Source of the DNA: Paenibacillus borealis | GTDB lineage: Bacteria > Bacillota > Bacilli > Paenibacillales > Paenibacillaceae | DNA length: 64,000 nucleotides | Assembly: GCF_000758665.1 (NCBI RefSeq) | Contig: NZ_CP009285.1 | Coordinates: 8,092,809 to 8,156,808, forward strand | Direction: 5' to 3' | Shown: positions 44,511 through 52,217 of the stretch, one piece after another | How the letters are laid out: each line of letters opens with the position of its first letter | Position numbering within the stretch: position 1 is the first letter of the stretch | Made by a program: the position numbers and the translations under genes | The notes under the pieces: generated by a model | What the model saw: the letters and a program-made list of their open reading frames with translations, nothing else | Databases searched by the model: none | Told to the model about the DNA's origin: nothing

Positions 44511-46481
44511 TCATTTCTCCTCTTCCGGATGTATGATGCTAAGACCTTCAACATGCCTCTTCTTCATGAGCTTACGCTTTTTGCGTGTATCCTTGCTCTC
44601 GAAGATGATATCAAAATCATAATCCTCCGGGTACAGCTCCTCTTTGGACAGATATGGCTTCAAGCGTTTGTGGTTTATGGTCACTTTCTGTTTCTGGATC
44701 ATTACTCCGACCATTCCCCGGCTATCCTTCTTCATATATACAATTCCCGTGCGCCCCAGAGAACTGACATAAACGGCGTCTCCCACTTCAAAATCGGGCT
44801 TAGCCGCTAGTAGATTGTGTTCCGCATCAGCTGCATCACCCAAATGCTGAGCCGGAGGGCTGCTCTGAACCACAGCCGTCCTTCTCTCAGCTTCAGCCGC
44901 TTTGACCTTCAGTTCCTTGCTGTGAGTGTTCTGCGGCTTCTGGCTGCCTCTAAGCTCCTGCTGCTCGGCTACCAGCTGTTTGGCACGCTCAATAACCGGT
45001 TTGTCTATGCCGAGCTTCTCGGCAATCTGCAAGGCATAGCTCTCGCCCGCTTCGCCAATTGTCAGCCGGTACAGCGGCTGCAGAGACTCTTTGTCGAACT
45101 CCATCCGCGCATTCTGAAATCCCTGTGTAGCCGCGGCAAATACCTTGAGCTCGTTGAAGTGGGTTGTCACCACGATATTTGCGCCTTTGCGGTTCAGCTC
45201 CTCCAGAATGGCAATCGACAATGCGAATCCTTCCCCGGGGTCCGTTCCTGCCGCCAGCTCATCAATCAGCAGCAGCACACCTCTGCCGGCATCATTGAGC
45301 ATGCCTTCTATACTCTTCATTTGTGCAGAGAAGGTACTGAGCGATTGCGTCAGACTCTGTCCGTCCCCGATTACGCTGATTACATTGCTGAATACGGTAA
45401 AATCACTATCAGGCGCTACCGGCACCAGCAGTCCCGATTGCACCATCAGTGACAGCAGGCCCAGCGTTTTGAGCACTACCGTTTTGCCGCCTGTATTAGG
45501 TCCGGTTACGATCAGCGATTTGTAGCCTTGACCAAACTCCAGACTGACCGGCACCATATCCTTCAGCAGAGGATGCCTGCCTCCATTCATCCGCAGGAGG
45601 CCGTGTTCATTCAGTGAGACAGTCCGGGCGTTAAGGACCCTGGCATACTTCCCTTTAGCGAAGATGAAGTCATAAGTGCCCGTAACTTCAATATTCAGGC
45701 GCAGAGCGGCCTGTTCCTGCTCTAGCAGCCCTGTAAGCATACTTAGGACGATTCCTTCCTCCCGGGCTTCATCAGCTGATAACAGCTCAATCTCCCCCTG
45801 TAGAGAGGCTACCTCGTCAGGCTCCACGAAGACGGTCTGGCCGCTTGTTGACTGGTCCAGCACCGAGCCCCTGATCTGCTTGTGATACTCCCGTTTCACC
45901 GGAATCACATAACGGCCGCCGCGCATGCTGATCAGACTCTCCTGGAGGATGGATTTATGGCGCGACATAATACTCTCCAGCTTCCGATGCAGACGTTCCT
46001 TGGCCACGGCCAGACGTTTGCGTACCCGCTCCAGTCCTTTGCTGGCCTGGTCATCAATGACACCCAGCCGGATACAGCGTTCAATTTCCTCCCTAACATG
46101 CTGCAGCTCCTGCAGGGAAGCTCCGTATGCCGCAATCCGCGGCGCACTCTGCTCCTTGGAAGCCATATACTTACGCAGCTGTCCGCAACTGTGCAGGAAC
46201 ACGGATACTGCTGAGAAATCCTGCTCATTGTACATATATCCGGTCCCAAGCAGCGACAGGACCCACTCAATGCCTTCCAGTGACGGAATGGGCACACTTG
46301 CCCCCCGCTCCAGCAGATCTTTGGCTTCGTCCGCTTCATCCAGCGCCCGGTGTATCGCCGGCAGATAGGTCATCGGCGCAAGCTCGCTCACATATCTTCT
46401 TCCTTCATAGGATACGGCATGTCGCATCAATTCCTGTTTGATGGTCTCGTATTCCAAGGTGTTCATACTCTGTAAATTCAA
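44511..46481 (-). CDS. MutS2-like ATPase without Smr domain
   Basis: A 656-residue MutS2-related protein: core/lever region, then an ATPase domain with Walker A GPNTGGKT and Walker B LLLIDELAAGTDPGEG, and a KOW-like segment (FEVGDAVYVSSLGRTGIV). The C-terminus is basic and lacks the Smr nuclease domain of full-length MutS2 (about 780 residues). MutS2 in B. subtilis acts on stalled or collided ribosomes; whether this variant does is unknown. A TTG start at 46481, 7 nt after AGGAGG, fits better than ATG 46466, which is 22 nt away. It is preceded by a long leader with a short ORF and terminators, suggesting attenuation control. Confidence 0.88.
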   Translation of the reverse strand: MNLQSMNTLEYETIKQELMRHAVSYEGRRYVSELAPMTYLPAIHRALDEADEAKDLLERGASVPIPSLEGIEWVLSLLGTGYMYNEQDFSAVSVFLHSCGQLRKYMASKEQSAPRIAAYGASLQELQHVREEIERCIRLGVIDDQASKGLERVRKRLAVAKERLHRKLESIMSRHKSILQESLISMRGGRYVIPVKREYHKQIRGSVLDQSTSGQTVFVEPDEVASLQGEIELLSADEAREEGIVLSMLTGLLEQEQAALRLNIEVTGTYDFIFAKGKYARVLNARTVSLNEHGLLRMNGGRHPLLKDMVPVSLEFGQGYKSLIVTGPNTGGKTVVLKTLGLLSLMVQSGLLVPVAPDSDFTVFSNVISVIGDGQSLTQSLSTFSAQMKSIEGMLNDAGRGVLLLIDELAAGTDPGEGFALSIAILEELNRKGANIVVTTHFNELKVFAAATQGFQNARMEFDKESLQPLYRLTIGEAGESYALQIAEKLGIDKPVIERAKQLVAEQQELRGSQKPQNTHSKELKVKAAEAERRTAVVQSSPPAQHLGDAADAEHNLLAAKPDFEVGDAVYVSSLGRTGIVYMKKDSRGMVGVMIQKQKVTINHKRLKPYLSKEELYPEDYDFDIIFESKDTRKKRKLMKKRHVEGLSIIHPEEEK

Positions 46482-46537
46482 TTTAATTCCTCCTTGTATG
46501 GATGCCTGTATTTTAGGCTTGCTTCCTAACGCAAAAA

Positions 46538-46571
46538 GGGCGAAGACCCGCCACTGCGGCAGTCTTCGCCC
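46538..46571 (-). terminator. Leader terminator proximal to the MutS2-like gene
   Basis: GGGCGAAGAC / GTCTTCGCCC stem, followed by TTTTTG on the minus strand, lying between the leader and the start codon; it could act as a second attenuator. Confidence 0.75.
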
Positions 46572-46649
46572 TCCTTTGAATGCTATTCTCCTCTTTGACT
46601 TCAGGAACAAGCTCCACCCGCTGGATGACAAGCTCCTGAAAACAGAAAA

Positions 46650-46673
46650 AACCGTGCTGCAAAGAGCACGGTT
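46650..46673 (-). terminator. Leader terminator distal to the MutS2-like gene
   Basis: AACCGTGCT / AGCACGGTT stem, 6-nt loop, then U6 on the minus strand. Its 5' half (GTGCTCTT, 46662-46669) can pair with AAGAACAC at 46724-46731, which overlaps the long-range stem of the leader. Confidence 0.8.
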
Positions 46674-46725
46674 AATCACAAAGAGAATAACAGCCGTAAA
46701 GAGGCCATCATGACGCTTCGCATGT

Positions 46726-46870
46726 GTTCTTAACTAAATCATTCATTCTTACAGCCCGCGGGTAATCAGACTTGTCACGTGGACATAATCTAACAAGACA
46801 TGCCCCTGAAAAAGATCGGAACATGTTGCGGCCTTCTGCCGGAATGATATGAAATTGCTTAGTTAAGAAC
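46726..46870 (-). promoter_or_regulatory. Long-range leader structure of the MutS2-like gene
   Basis: A 12-bp perfect stem joins GTTCTTAACTAA (transcript 5' arm, 46859-46870, the last three codons and stop of the leader ORF) with TTAGTTAAGAAC (46726-46737). Between the arms are further pairings (ACATG/CATGT, CTTGT/ACAAG, GCCGC/GCGGG). Together with the leader ORF and terminators this looks like a ribosome-mediated attenuator. Confidence 0.65.
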
Positions 46871-46882
46871 GCTCACCAACAT
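46859..46882 (-). CDS. Candidate 7-codon leader peptide MLVSVLN
   Basis: ATG at 46882 has AAAGGGG with 8-nt spacing and encodes MLVSVLN then TAA. It lies about 25 nt downstream of the predicted transcription start, and its last codons form the 5' arm of the long-range stem. Typical of leader peptides whose translation state decides termination. Hypothetical, from sequence only. Confidence 0.55.
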   Translation of the reverse strand: MLVSVLN

Positions 46883-46914
46883 CAAAATTTCCCCTTTAGT
46901 TATAGGATACCTGT

Positions 46915-46943
46915 AATTTACTACATCTGGAATCCGGTTGTCA
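46915..46943 (-). promoter_or_regulatory. Promoter of the MutS2-like leader
   Basis: TTGACA (46938-46943, overlapping the VOC stop codon) and TAAATT (46915-46920) with a 17-nt spacer. Confidence 0.75.
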
Positions 46944-47315
46944 ATTGCGCGCAAAGCAATTCATTACCCAGGTAATTCCGTTTTTGCCGTCTGCAACCTC
47001 TCCATGGAGTGCCCCGAAGAAAGTCTTTTGCAGCTCAACCTTGATCTGACCGCCATCCGAAGCCAGTTTATCATAAATCGCCCGCATCTCATCTTCGTTG
47101 TCCAGCCCTAGAATAACACTTACATTCTCTGTCTTGGCACCTTTACCGTAATCATCGGAGAAATGAATCAGTGTCTGCCCCAAATGCAGCTCAGCATGCA
47201 GCAGCTTGCCTTTATGTTCATTCAGCACCTTAATTTCGCCGCCAAATACGCTTATGTAATACTCCACAGACTCCTGCACGTTCTCAATAATGATGTACGG
47301 ACTTGCACTGATCAT
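46941..47315 (-). CDS. VOC (glyoxalase/PhnB-like) family protein
   Basis: A 124-residue single-domain VOC protein of the PhnB-like branch: SPYIIIENVQESVEYYISVFGG at the N-terminus and WVMNCFARN at the end. The family includes metal-dependent lyases, dioxygenases and antibiotic-binding proteins; no substrate can be inferred. Start ATG 47315. Its 3' end contains the -35 of the next promoter. Confidence 0.88.
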   Translation of the reverse strand: MISASPYIIIENVQESVEYYISVFGGEIKVLNEHKGKLLHAELHLGQTLIHFSDDYGKGAKTENVSVILGLDNEDEMRAIYDKLASDGGQIKVELQKTFFGALHGEVADGKNGITWVMNCFARN

Positions 47316-47381
47316 TATTCATTCCTCCAAAATGTATTTTGACTGCCTAGCCAGTCTTCCTACGCTATTATATACAGAAAA

Positions 47382-47406
47382 AAGCAGCCGGCTAAGCCGG
47401 CTGCTT
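47382..47406 (-). terminator. Intrinsic terminator of rpsF-ssb-rpsR
   Basis: AAGCAGCCGGC / GCCGGCTGCTT stem with a 3-nt loop, then U6 on the minus strand. Confidence 0.92.
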
Positions 47407-47418
47407 CGTAAAAACGTC

Positions 47419-47691
47419 CTATTCCGTTGTGTAAGGCAGCAGCGCGATTTGACGCGAGCGTTTTACAGCAATAGTCAGAGCGCGTTGGTATTTTGCACTT
47501 GTACCAGTTACACGACGCGGCAAAATCTTTCCGCGTTCGCTGATGAACTTCTTAAGAAGCTCAGTGTCTTTATAGTCAATGTGAGTAATCTTGTTCACAG
47601 TGAAATAGCACACTTTTTTACGCTTGTTGCGTCCACCACGACGTGCCGGTCTTTTGTCGTTGTCCGCGCCTTCTCTTGGTTTAAAAGCCAT
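47419..47691 (-). CDS. rpsR: 30S ribosomal protein S18
   Basis: A 90-residue S18 with a basic N-terminal tail and the core [35 protein letters not shown]. Binds S6 and 16S rRNA. Third gene of rpsF-ssb-rpsR, 21 nt after ssb. Confidence 0.97.
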   Translation of the reverse strand: MAFKPREGADNDKRPARRGGRNKRKKVCYFTVNKITHIDYKDTELLKKFISERGKILPRRVTGTSAKYQRALTIAVKRSRQIALLPYTTE

Positions 47692-47712
47692 GTTCAGTTC
47701 AGTCCTTCCTTA

Positions 47713-48222
47713 TTAAAATGGCAAATCATCGTCCGATATATCGATCGGTTTTCCATCGCCCGAAAAAGGATCTTGAGTATTGTTGTTACGCGAGAAATTG
47801 TTGTTATTTCCGCGTGCACTGTTACCACTGTTACCGCCGCCACCAAAGGCAGGCTCTTCGGGAGTACTTCCACCACTTGGTGCATTTCCGCCTTCACGGT
47901 TCTGCGAGGATTCCAGGAAACGGACATTATCAGCAATAACTTCAGTGACGTATACACGTTTACCTTCATTATTCTCGTAATTCCGTACTTGGATGCGTCC
48001 TTCTACGGCTGCCAGTCGTCCTTTGCGCAAGTAATTGGCACAGGTCTCAGCCAGCTGTCTCCAGGTTACTACCGGGATAAAGTCCGCTTCGCGTTCACCG
48101 TTCTGGCCCGTAAAGTTGCGGTCTACGGCAAGCGTAAACTGCGTTACGGCAACACCAGCGGGAGTATAACGAAGTTCCGGGTCACGGGTCAAGCGACCGA
48201 TCAGAATGATACGGTTCAACAA
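47713..48222 (-). CDS. ssb: Single-stranded DNA-binding protein
   Basis: A 169-residue SSB: OB-fold ([33 protein letters not shown]), a Gly/Asn-rich linker (about 115-155) and the acidic C-terminal tip ISDDDLPF that recruits replication and repair partners. Lies between rpsF and rpsR as in most Bacillales. Confidence 0.98.
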   Translation of the reverse strand: MLNRIILIGRLTRDPELRYTPAGVAVTQFTLAVDRNFTGQNGEREADFIPVVTWRQLAETCANYLRKGRLAAVEGRIQVRNYENNEGKRVYVTEVIADNVRFLESSQNREGGNAPSGGSTPEEPAFGGGGNSGNSARGNNNNFSRNNNTQDPFSGDGKPIDISDDDLPF

Positions 48223-48270
48223 TTCAATCCCCTCCTTATAGCGCGATTCGTTACAAAGCTTGTCAATATC

Positions 48271-48555
48271 TTAGGCAACGTCGTTCGTAATGAGATAACG
48301 AATTACTTCGTCGGAAATCTTCATGAGACGTTCCAATTCGGTAACTACTGCAGGTTCTGCATTGAAGTTAACCAAAACATAAACGCCATCACGGAATTTC
48401 TTGATCTCATACGCAAGACGGCGTTTACCTTGCACATCGTGCTTTGTAATTTCTCCGCCGTTGGAGATGATGCCTTGGAATTTTTCGACTGCTGCTTGAA
48501 CGGCCTCTTGTTCAATGTCAGGACGAATAATGTACATGACTTCATATTTGCGCAT
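48271..48555 (-). CDS. rpsF: 30S ribosomal protein S6
   Basis: A 94-residue S6 (MRKYEVMYIIRPDIEQEAV). Start ATG 48555 is placed by AAGGAGGTG; three codons upstream are open but unsupported. First gene of the operon, with a promoter at 48637-48665. Confidence 0.97.
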   Translation of the reverse strand: MRKYEVMYIIRPDIEQEAVQAAVEKFQGIISNGGEITKHDVQGKRRLAYEIKKFRDGVYVLVNFNAEPAVVTELERLMKISDEVIRYLITNDVA

Positions 48556-48636
48556 AATTTTCACCTCCTTATGGTCTGAGGCCCCTGATCACGTCAGGAG
48601 CAAGGAACGAGCACAAACATAGACTCGCACCAAATC

Positions 48637-48665
48637 AATATACCAAATTCTCCAGGCGAATGCAA
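48637..48665 (-). promoter_or_regulatory. Promoter of rpsF-ssb-rpsR
   Basis: TTGCAT (48660-48665), 17 nt, TATATT (48637-48642). The leader (about 75 nt) contains a CCTGA/TCAGG hairpin just above the ribosome binding site where an S6:S18 autoregulatory site would be expected; I could not confirm that motif. Confidence 0.65.
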
Positions 48666-48775
48666 GTCTTATTCATACGCACCAGATCATGGACCGATAT
48701 TAATTACATGAAGATGTCTCTGCGGGGCCACAATATAACCGCTCCACCACTTTACAGAAGGAGGCTTATCATACT

Positions 48776-48973
48776 ATGGGCGAGAAAACAGAGTACGAAA
48801 AGGGCGATAAAGCCCCGAATCCGGGCGTTTATACAGAAGTAGGCGAAGCGCGCAGCTTCCATACCGAGATCCAGAATCCCAAGCGGATTGAAATGGAGAA
48901 GGGTGACACTTTTCCTGAGACCTCAAACAAAAACCGTAAATGGAAAAAAGTCGAGAAAGCGCGCGTGCATTAA
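48776..48973 (+). CDS. YjzC-like small protein
   Basis: A 65-residue protein matching the YjzC family: a basic, hydrophilic protein with KGDKAPNPGVYTEVGEARSF and GDTFPETSNKNRKWKK. Function unknown. ATG 48776 with AGAAGGAGG upstream. Plus-strand single gene between leftward genes. Confidence 0.85.
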   Translation: MGEKTEYEKGDKAPNPGVYTEVGEARSFHTEIQNPKRIEMEKGDTFPETSNKNRKWKKVEKARVH

Positions 48974-49051
48974 TTAATCAATCTGCATGTATAAAACCTG
49001 TCGGGCTGCACATACTATACCCAGGCAGTACAAAAGAGAGGTGTGGTTCCG

Positions 49052-49120
49052 TTGAACGTCGTAGACGAACACGATCACAGGGATTCTGAATCAGCAACTA
49101 TTGTAACCCGGGGAGAGTAA
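49052..49120 (+). CDS. Possible 22-residue peptide
   Basis: TTG at 49052 with GAGAGGTG upstream opens 22 codons (MNVVDEHDHRDSESATIVTRGE). A terminator at 49215-49240 on the same strand follows, so the region is probably transcribed. Coding is uncertain. The rest of 48974-49323 holds an AGGCAGC/GCTGCCT inverted repeat and that terminator. Confidence 0.3.
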   Translation: MNVVDEHDHRDSESATIVTRGE

Positions 49121-49214
49121 AGGCCGCCATTAAAAAAGGCAGCCTGGCACAACCTGTTTCACTTTAGCGGCTACAGACAGAGATATCCGAACATCATTGA
49201 TGTGCTGCCTCTTG

Positions 49215-49240
49215 AAGAGAGACCCGCAAAGGTCTCTCTT
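49215..49240 (+). terminator. Intrinsic terminator downstream of small plus-strand genes
   Basis: AAGAGAGACC / GGTCTCTCTT with a 6-nt loop and a T run. Confidence 0.85.
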
Positions 49241-49323
49241 TTTGTATGCTTTCATACCGAAGAAATAAAAAAACCTTCGTCAATTGAACGAAGGGATAAT
49301 TGTTAATGTATATATTGCTGAAG

Positions 49324-49414
49324 TGGCGGAGAGGGTGGGATTCGAACCCACGCACGCTGTGACACGCCTAACTGATTTCGAGTCAGCCCCCTTGGGCCTC
49401 TTGGGTACCTCTCC
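49324..49414 (-). tRNA. tRNA-Ser (anticodon CGA)
   Basis: Class II tRNA of 91 nt including an encoded CCA. Acceptor stem GGAGAGG / CCTCTCC with discriminator G, anticodon stem CTGA/TCAG with loop CTCGAAA giving anticodon CGA for UCG codons, a long variable arm (TTAGGCGTGTCACAGCGTGC region), and T arm GTGGGTTCGAATCCCAC. Isolated, between the YjzC gene and the DUF951 gene. Confidence 0.95.
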
Positions 49415-49491
49415 GCAGCAAGAATTATTGTATCATGCCATCGTCACATATGCAAGCTTTTTGCACTAACGCTTTGCCTTCTGCTGCAAGC

Positions 49492-49704
49492 TTAATTGTT
49501 TTCGGCTCCGCCTTCAGCAGAATGAAGAACCTTCTTCATGTTTTTTTCAAATTTAGCACGGGGAATGAGGACGCTATGCTGACAGCCGGTACATTTAATC
49601 CGGATATCCATCCCCATACGGATAATCTCCATCTCGTTCGTTCCGCAGGGATGCGGCTTCTTCATCTGTACGATATCACCCAGCCCGAATACTTTACGTT
49701 CCAT
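49492..49704 (-). CDS. DUF951 family protein (YyzM-like)
   Basis: A 70-residue protein: GDIVQMKKPHPCGTNEMEIIRMGMDIRIKCTGC is typical of DUF951, a small cysteine-containing domain widespread in Firmicutes; Cys at about 20, 38 and 41. Role unknown. Its ATG overlaps the mscS stop by 1 nt, so it is co-translated. Confidence 0.9.
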   Translation of the reverse strand: MERKVFGLGDIVQMKKPHPCGTNEMEIIRMGMDIRIKCTGCQHSVLIPRAKFEKNMKKVLHSAEGGAENN

Positions 49705-50732
49705 TATTCTTCCCCTTCCTCTCCCTCTTGCGCAGCGGCTATCTGTCTTCTTGGACCCGCCTCCTGCTCTTCACGGGCTCTACGGGCGCTTTCTGCAAGC
49801 TCTTCCTCATGAGCCGCCCTTACTTCCCTCTCCGCCTGTTCACGCGCCTCCTGCTCTGCCTTAGCTGCTTCCAAAGCACTCTGCTGCTCCAGAGCCTGCT
49901 TAATATCACTCTGAATCTGCCGCTCTGCAGAATCTCTGGCGTTAGGCATGCAATTAGCCGCCACCCGGATCACATATTCGGAAGTACTCATCGACTGAAT
50001 GCCCAGCACATTGGGGTAGTCAATTACACTGGGGTTCCGCTCTTCTATCCCCTTAAGCGCTTCTCCAATCAGTGCAAGTGTTGCTTCTAAACCCCGCTCT
50101 ATTTTGACAGGCACATCTACTACTGCCAGGGCATTAGCCAGCGAATAGTTCGTAACATTCACAATCGTGCCATTCGGTATGATATGCACTTCCCCTGTGG
50201 CACTCAGCAGCCGGGTCGTTCTCAGGCCAATCATCTCTACTGTACCTTTATAGGTTCCGCTCTGGATCACATCTCCTACCGCAAATTGATCCTCGAAGAT
50301 AATGAAGAAACCGGTAATTACATCTTTGACCAAACTTTGTGCACCGAACCCTATGGCCAGCCCGACAACTCCGGCCCCAGCCAGCAGCGGTTTCAGATCG
50401 AAATGGAATACAGACAGAATCATCATAATCATGACAAAATTACAGATGAAAGCTACTACATTCTTCATTAGTCCGCCTACCGTTGAGAAACGGCGGTTAT
50501 TCGCTAAGCGTCTTCCCCGCGTCTCCCGCTCCAGGGAACGGTCAATAACATTGGAGACTACTTTAATAATTACCCGGGTTACAAGAAAAAGCAGAAGAAT
50601 CTGTACTCCGGAAAACAGCACGGTAGCCCACATATCTGCATTGGTTACCCAGTCCCATATTCTATCCTTAAAGCGGACCACTTCGTCAACTGCCTGGCTC
50701 GGCGTTGTCGCTTCCAGTATCCAGTTATTCAT
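49704..50732 (-). CDS. Small-conductance mechanosensitive channel (MscS-like)
   Basis: A 342-residue MscS channel. Three membrane helices lie in the N-terminal 120 residues; the pore helix region GAGVVGLAIGFGAQSLVKDVITGFFII is characteristic. The beta and C-terminal domains follow. The last about 65 residues form a charged helix rich in Glu, Ala and Arg. It releases solutes on hypo-osmotic shock. ATG 50732 follows GGAGGAG. Confidence 0.93.
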   Translation of the reverse strand: MNNWILEATTPSQAVDEVVRFKDRIWDWVTNADMWATVLFSGVQILLLFLVTRVIIKVVSNVIDRSLERETRGRRLANNRRFSTVGGLMKNVVAFICNFVMIMMILSVFHFDLKPLLAGAGVVGLAIGFGAQSLVKDVITGFFIIFEDQFAVGDVIQSGTYKGTVEMIGLRTTRLLSATGEVHIIPNGTIVNVTNYSLANALAVVDVPVKIERGLEATLALIGEALKGIEERNPSVIDYPNVLGIQSMSTSEYVIRVAANCMPNARDSAERQIQSDIKQALEQQSALEAAKAEQEAREQAEREVRAAHEEELAESARRAREEQEAGPRRQIAAAQEGEEGEE

Positions 50733-51000
50733 CGAACTCCTCCCTCTCCACAACCTCCACATACCCTATACCATCACTTGATTTGGCGAAGATCCCGCGT
50801 ATCTCTACATTCTGCTCCGCCACAATGACCCGTACCTCTTCCAACGCATTCCGGTAGAATTGGATCGACATGGCGCAACCGGCTGTAATCTCCTTGGGTG
50901 TAGGAAATATATCAATTTCAATCTCCGCATATTCAAGCAGCATCTCAGCGCGCAGCGCCTGCTGTGTCGAATCAAAGGCTATCAGCAGTTCCTCCTCCAC
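50725..51000 (-). CDS. DUF3343 protein (putative Se/S carrier-like)
   Basis: A 91-residue protein of the DUF3343 family: LIAFDSTQQALRAEMLLE...IDIFPTPKEITAGCAMSIQF with Cys around residue 42. DUF3343 is described as a putative Se/S carrier; a cysteine desulfurase-like gene lies 1.2 kb away. GTG start at 51000 with GGGAGG 8 nt upstream; the 3' end overlaps the mscS start by 8 nt. Confidence 0.85.
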   Translation of the reverse strand: MEEELLIAFDSTQQALRAEMLLEYAEIEIDIFPTPKEITAGCAMSIQFYRNALEEVRVIVAEQNVEIRGIFAKSSDGIGYVEVVEREEFDE

Positions 51001-51047
51001 ACTCCACGCCTCCCTCTGGAATATTCGTCCTATCTATTGCCGCCATA

Positions 51048-51077
51048 GTATAAAAAGCCACTTTCATCCATATACTA
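51048..51077 (+). promoter_or_regulatory. Candidate sporulation (sigma-F/G-like) promoter of yyaC
   Basis: GTATA (51048-51052) and CATATACTA (51069-51077), 16 nt apart, resemble forespore sigma promoters; yyaC is a forespore gene in B. subtilis. Tentative. Confidence 0.4.
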
Positions 51078-51105
51078 GGATCATCAGAACAGAAAGGAAG
51101 ATCAT

Positions 51106-51714
51106 ATGAATTTCTCTTCTAAAGCCTCACCTCTGCAAGAACCGTCCTGTTTAAAAATATCACATGCTGATCCCGATATCTATTCTGCGATTACCCACCG
51201 GCTTCTTTTTTACTTTTCACGCACCCGTACAGATACACCAATCGTGATTGTCTGTGTAGGCACTGACCGCTCTACCGGTGATTCACTTGGACCGCTGGTC
51301 GGCACGGCGCTTGCCCGCTTCCATAGCCCCTTATTCCATCTCTACGGAACGCTGGAAGAGCCTGTGCATGCCGTTAACCTGGAGGAAACTCTCTCCCTCA
51401 TTTATAAGAAGCACCATAATCCGTTCATCATCGGAATTGATGCCTGTCTGGGCCAGTCGACAAGCGTTGGCTGCATCCAGGTCGTTGAGGGGCCGCTCCG
51501 GCCGGGAGCAGGCGTTAATAAGCAACTCCCCCCGGTTGGCGATATCCATTTGACAGGCATTGTGAATGTCGGGGGCTTCATGGAGTATTTCGTACTGCAG
51601 AACACAAGATTAAGCCTCGTAATGAGATTATCCGACATCATTGCTTCAAGCCTCTATTCCGCACTTAAGCAATGGAACCTTCATGCTAAATCTGCTGCAG
51701 CGCGAGAGCAATAA
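51106..51714 (+). CDS. yyaC: YyaC-type sporulation protein
   Basis: A 202-residue protein of the YyaC family (HybD/GPR-like phosphorylase-hydrolase fold): CVGTDRSTGDSLGPLVG near residue 48 and VGDIHLTGIVNVGGFME. Made in the forespore in B. subtilis; exact role unclear. ATG 51106 behind AAAGGAAG. Converges with the DUF4446 gene, overlapping it by 29 bp. Confidence 0.92.
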   Translation: MNFSSKASPLQEPSCLKISHADPDIYSAITHRLLFYFSRTRTDTPIVIVCVGTDRSTGDSLGPLVGTALARFHSPLFHLYGTLEEPVHAVNLEETLSLIYKKHHNPFIIGIDACLGQSTSVGCIQVVEGPLRPGAGVNKQLPPVGDIHLTGIVNVGGFMEYFVLQNTRLSLVMRLSDIIASSLYSALKQWNLHAKSAAAREQ

Positions 51715-52186
51715 CTTCCTTCTCCTCTGGAGACAGGGGATACTGCGACTCTCCCTTTTCAAGCGGCTTAGAATATATATATGAGTTCTCGCGGTTGTGC
51801 AGGCTGCTCAGTACAATTCCGCTATGGTTGTCATCCAGAATGGCAAGCGAGAAGCTCAGATCATTACCGCGCTCCCCGAAGGCATTGTAGCGTTTCATGG
51901 CTACTTTCGATTTCATTCCGCGCATCTTGGATTGTGCGGCTTCAATCATCACCTTATGCTCACGCTGCCCCTCCTCCAGCATATCTCCCTGGTTCTTCAG
52001 ATTCACCAGCAGACTCTCCAGATCCTCAATGCCATTGCCGCTCATCATCGCTTCATATCTGCGCCGCATCTTGCGGATCTTCGCCCCTTGGATAATCAGA
52101 ACAATTGCCAGCAGAACAATCAATACAGCAAAACCCATAATGAACACCGACAGCTGCTCACTTATCACTTCATTTAACTCCGACAT
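51686..52186 (-). CDS. DUF4446 membrane protein
   Basis: A 166-residue protein with one N-terminal membrane helix (about 12-34), a coiled segment and a C-terminal domain RYNAFGERGNDLSFSLAILDDNHSGIVLSSLHNRENS typical of DUF4446. Lies between yyaC and spo0J in Bacillales. Function unknown. ATG 52186 follows AAAGGATGG; the longer upstream frame is unsupported. Confidence 0.88.
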   Translation of the reverse strand: MSELNEVISEQLSVFIMGFAVLIVLLAIVLIIQGAKIRKMRRRYEAMMSGNGIEDLESLLVNLKNQGDMLEEGQREHKVMIEAAQSKMRGMKSKVAMKRYNAFGERGNDLSFSLAILDDNHSGIVLSSLHNRENSYIYSKPLEKGESQYPLSPEEKEVIALALQQI

Positions 52187-52217
52187 ATATGGACCATCCT
52201 TTGTATAAATATAAAAA

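Noticed and set aside
46726..46870. Rod-like RNA upstream of the MutS2-like gene considered as 6S RNA or T-box
   Set aside because: No T-box sequence, no convincing 6S central bubble; the leader ORF in the stem arm fits attenuation better.
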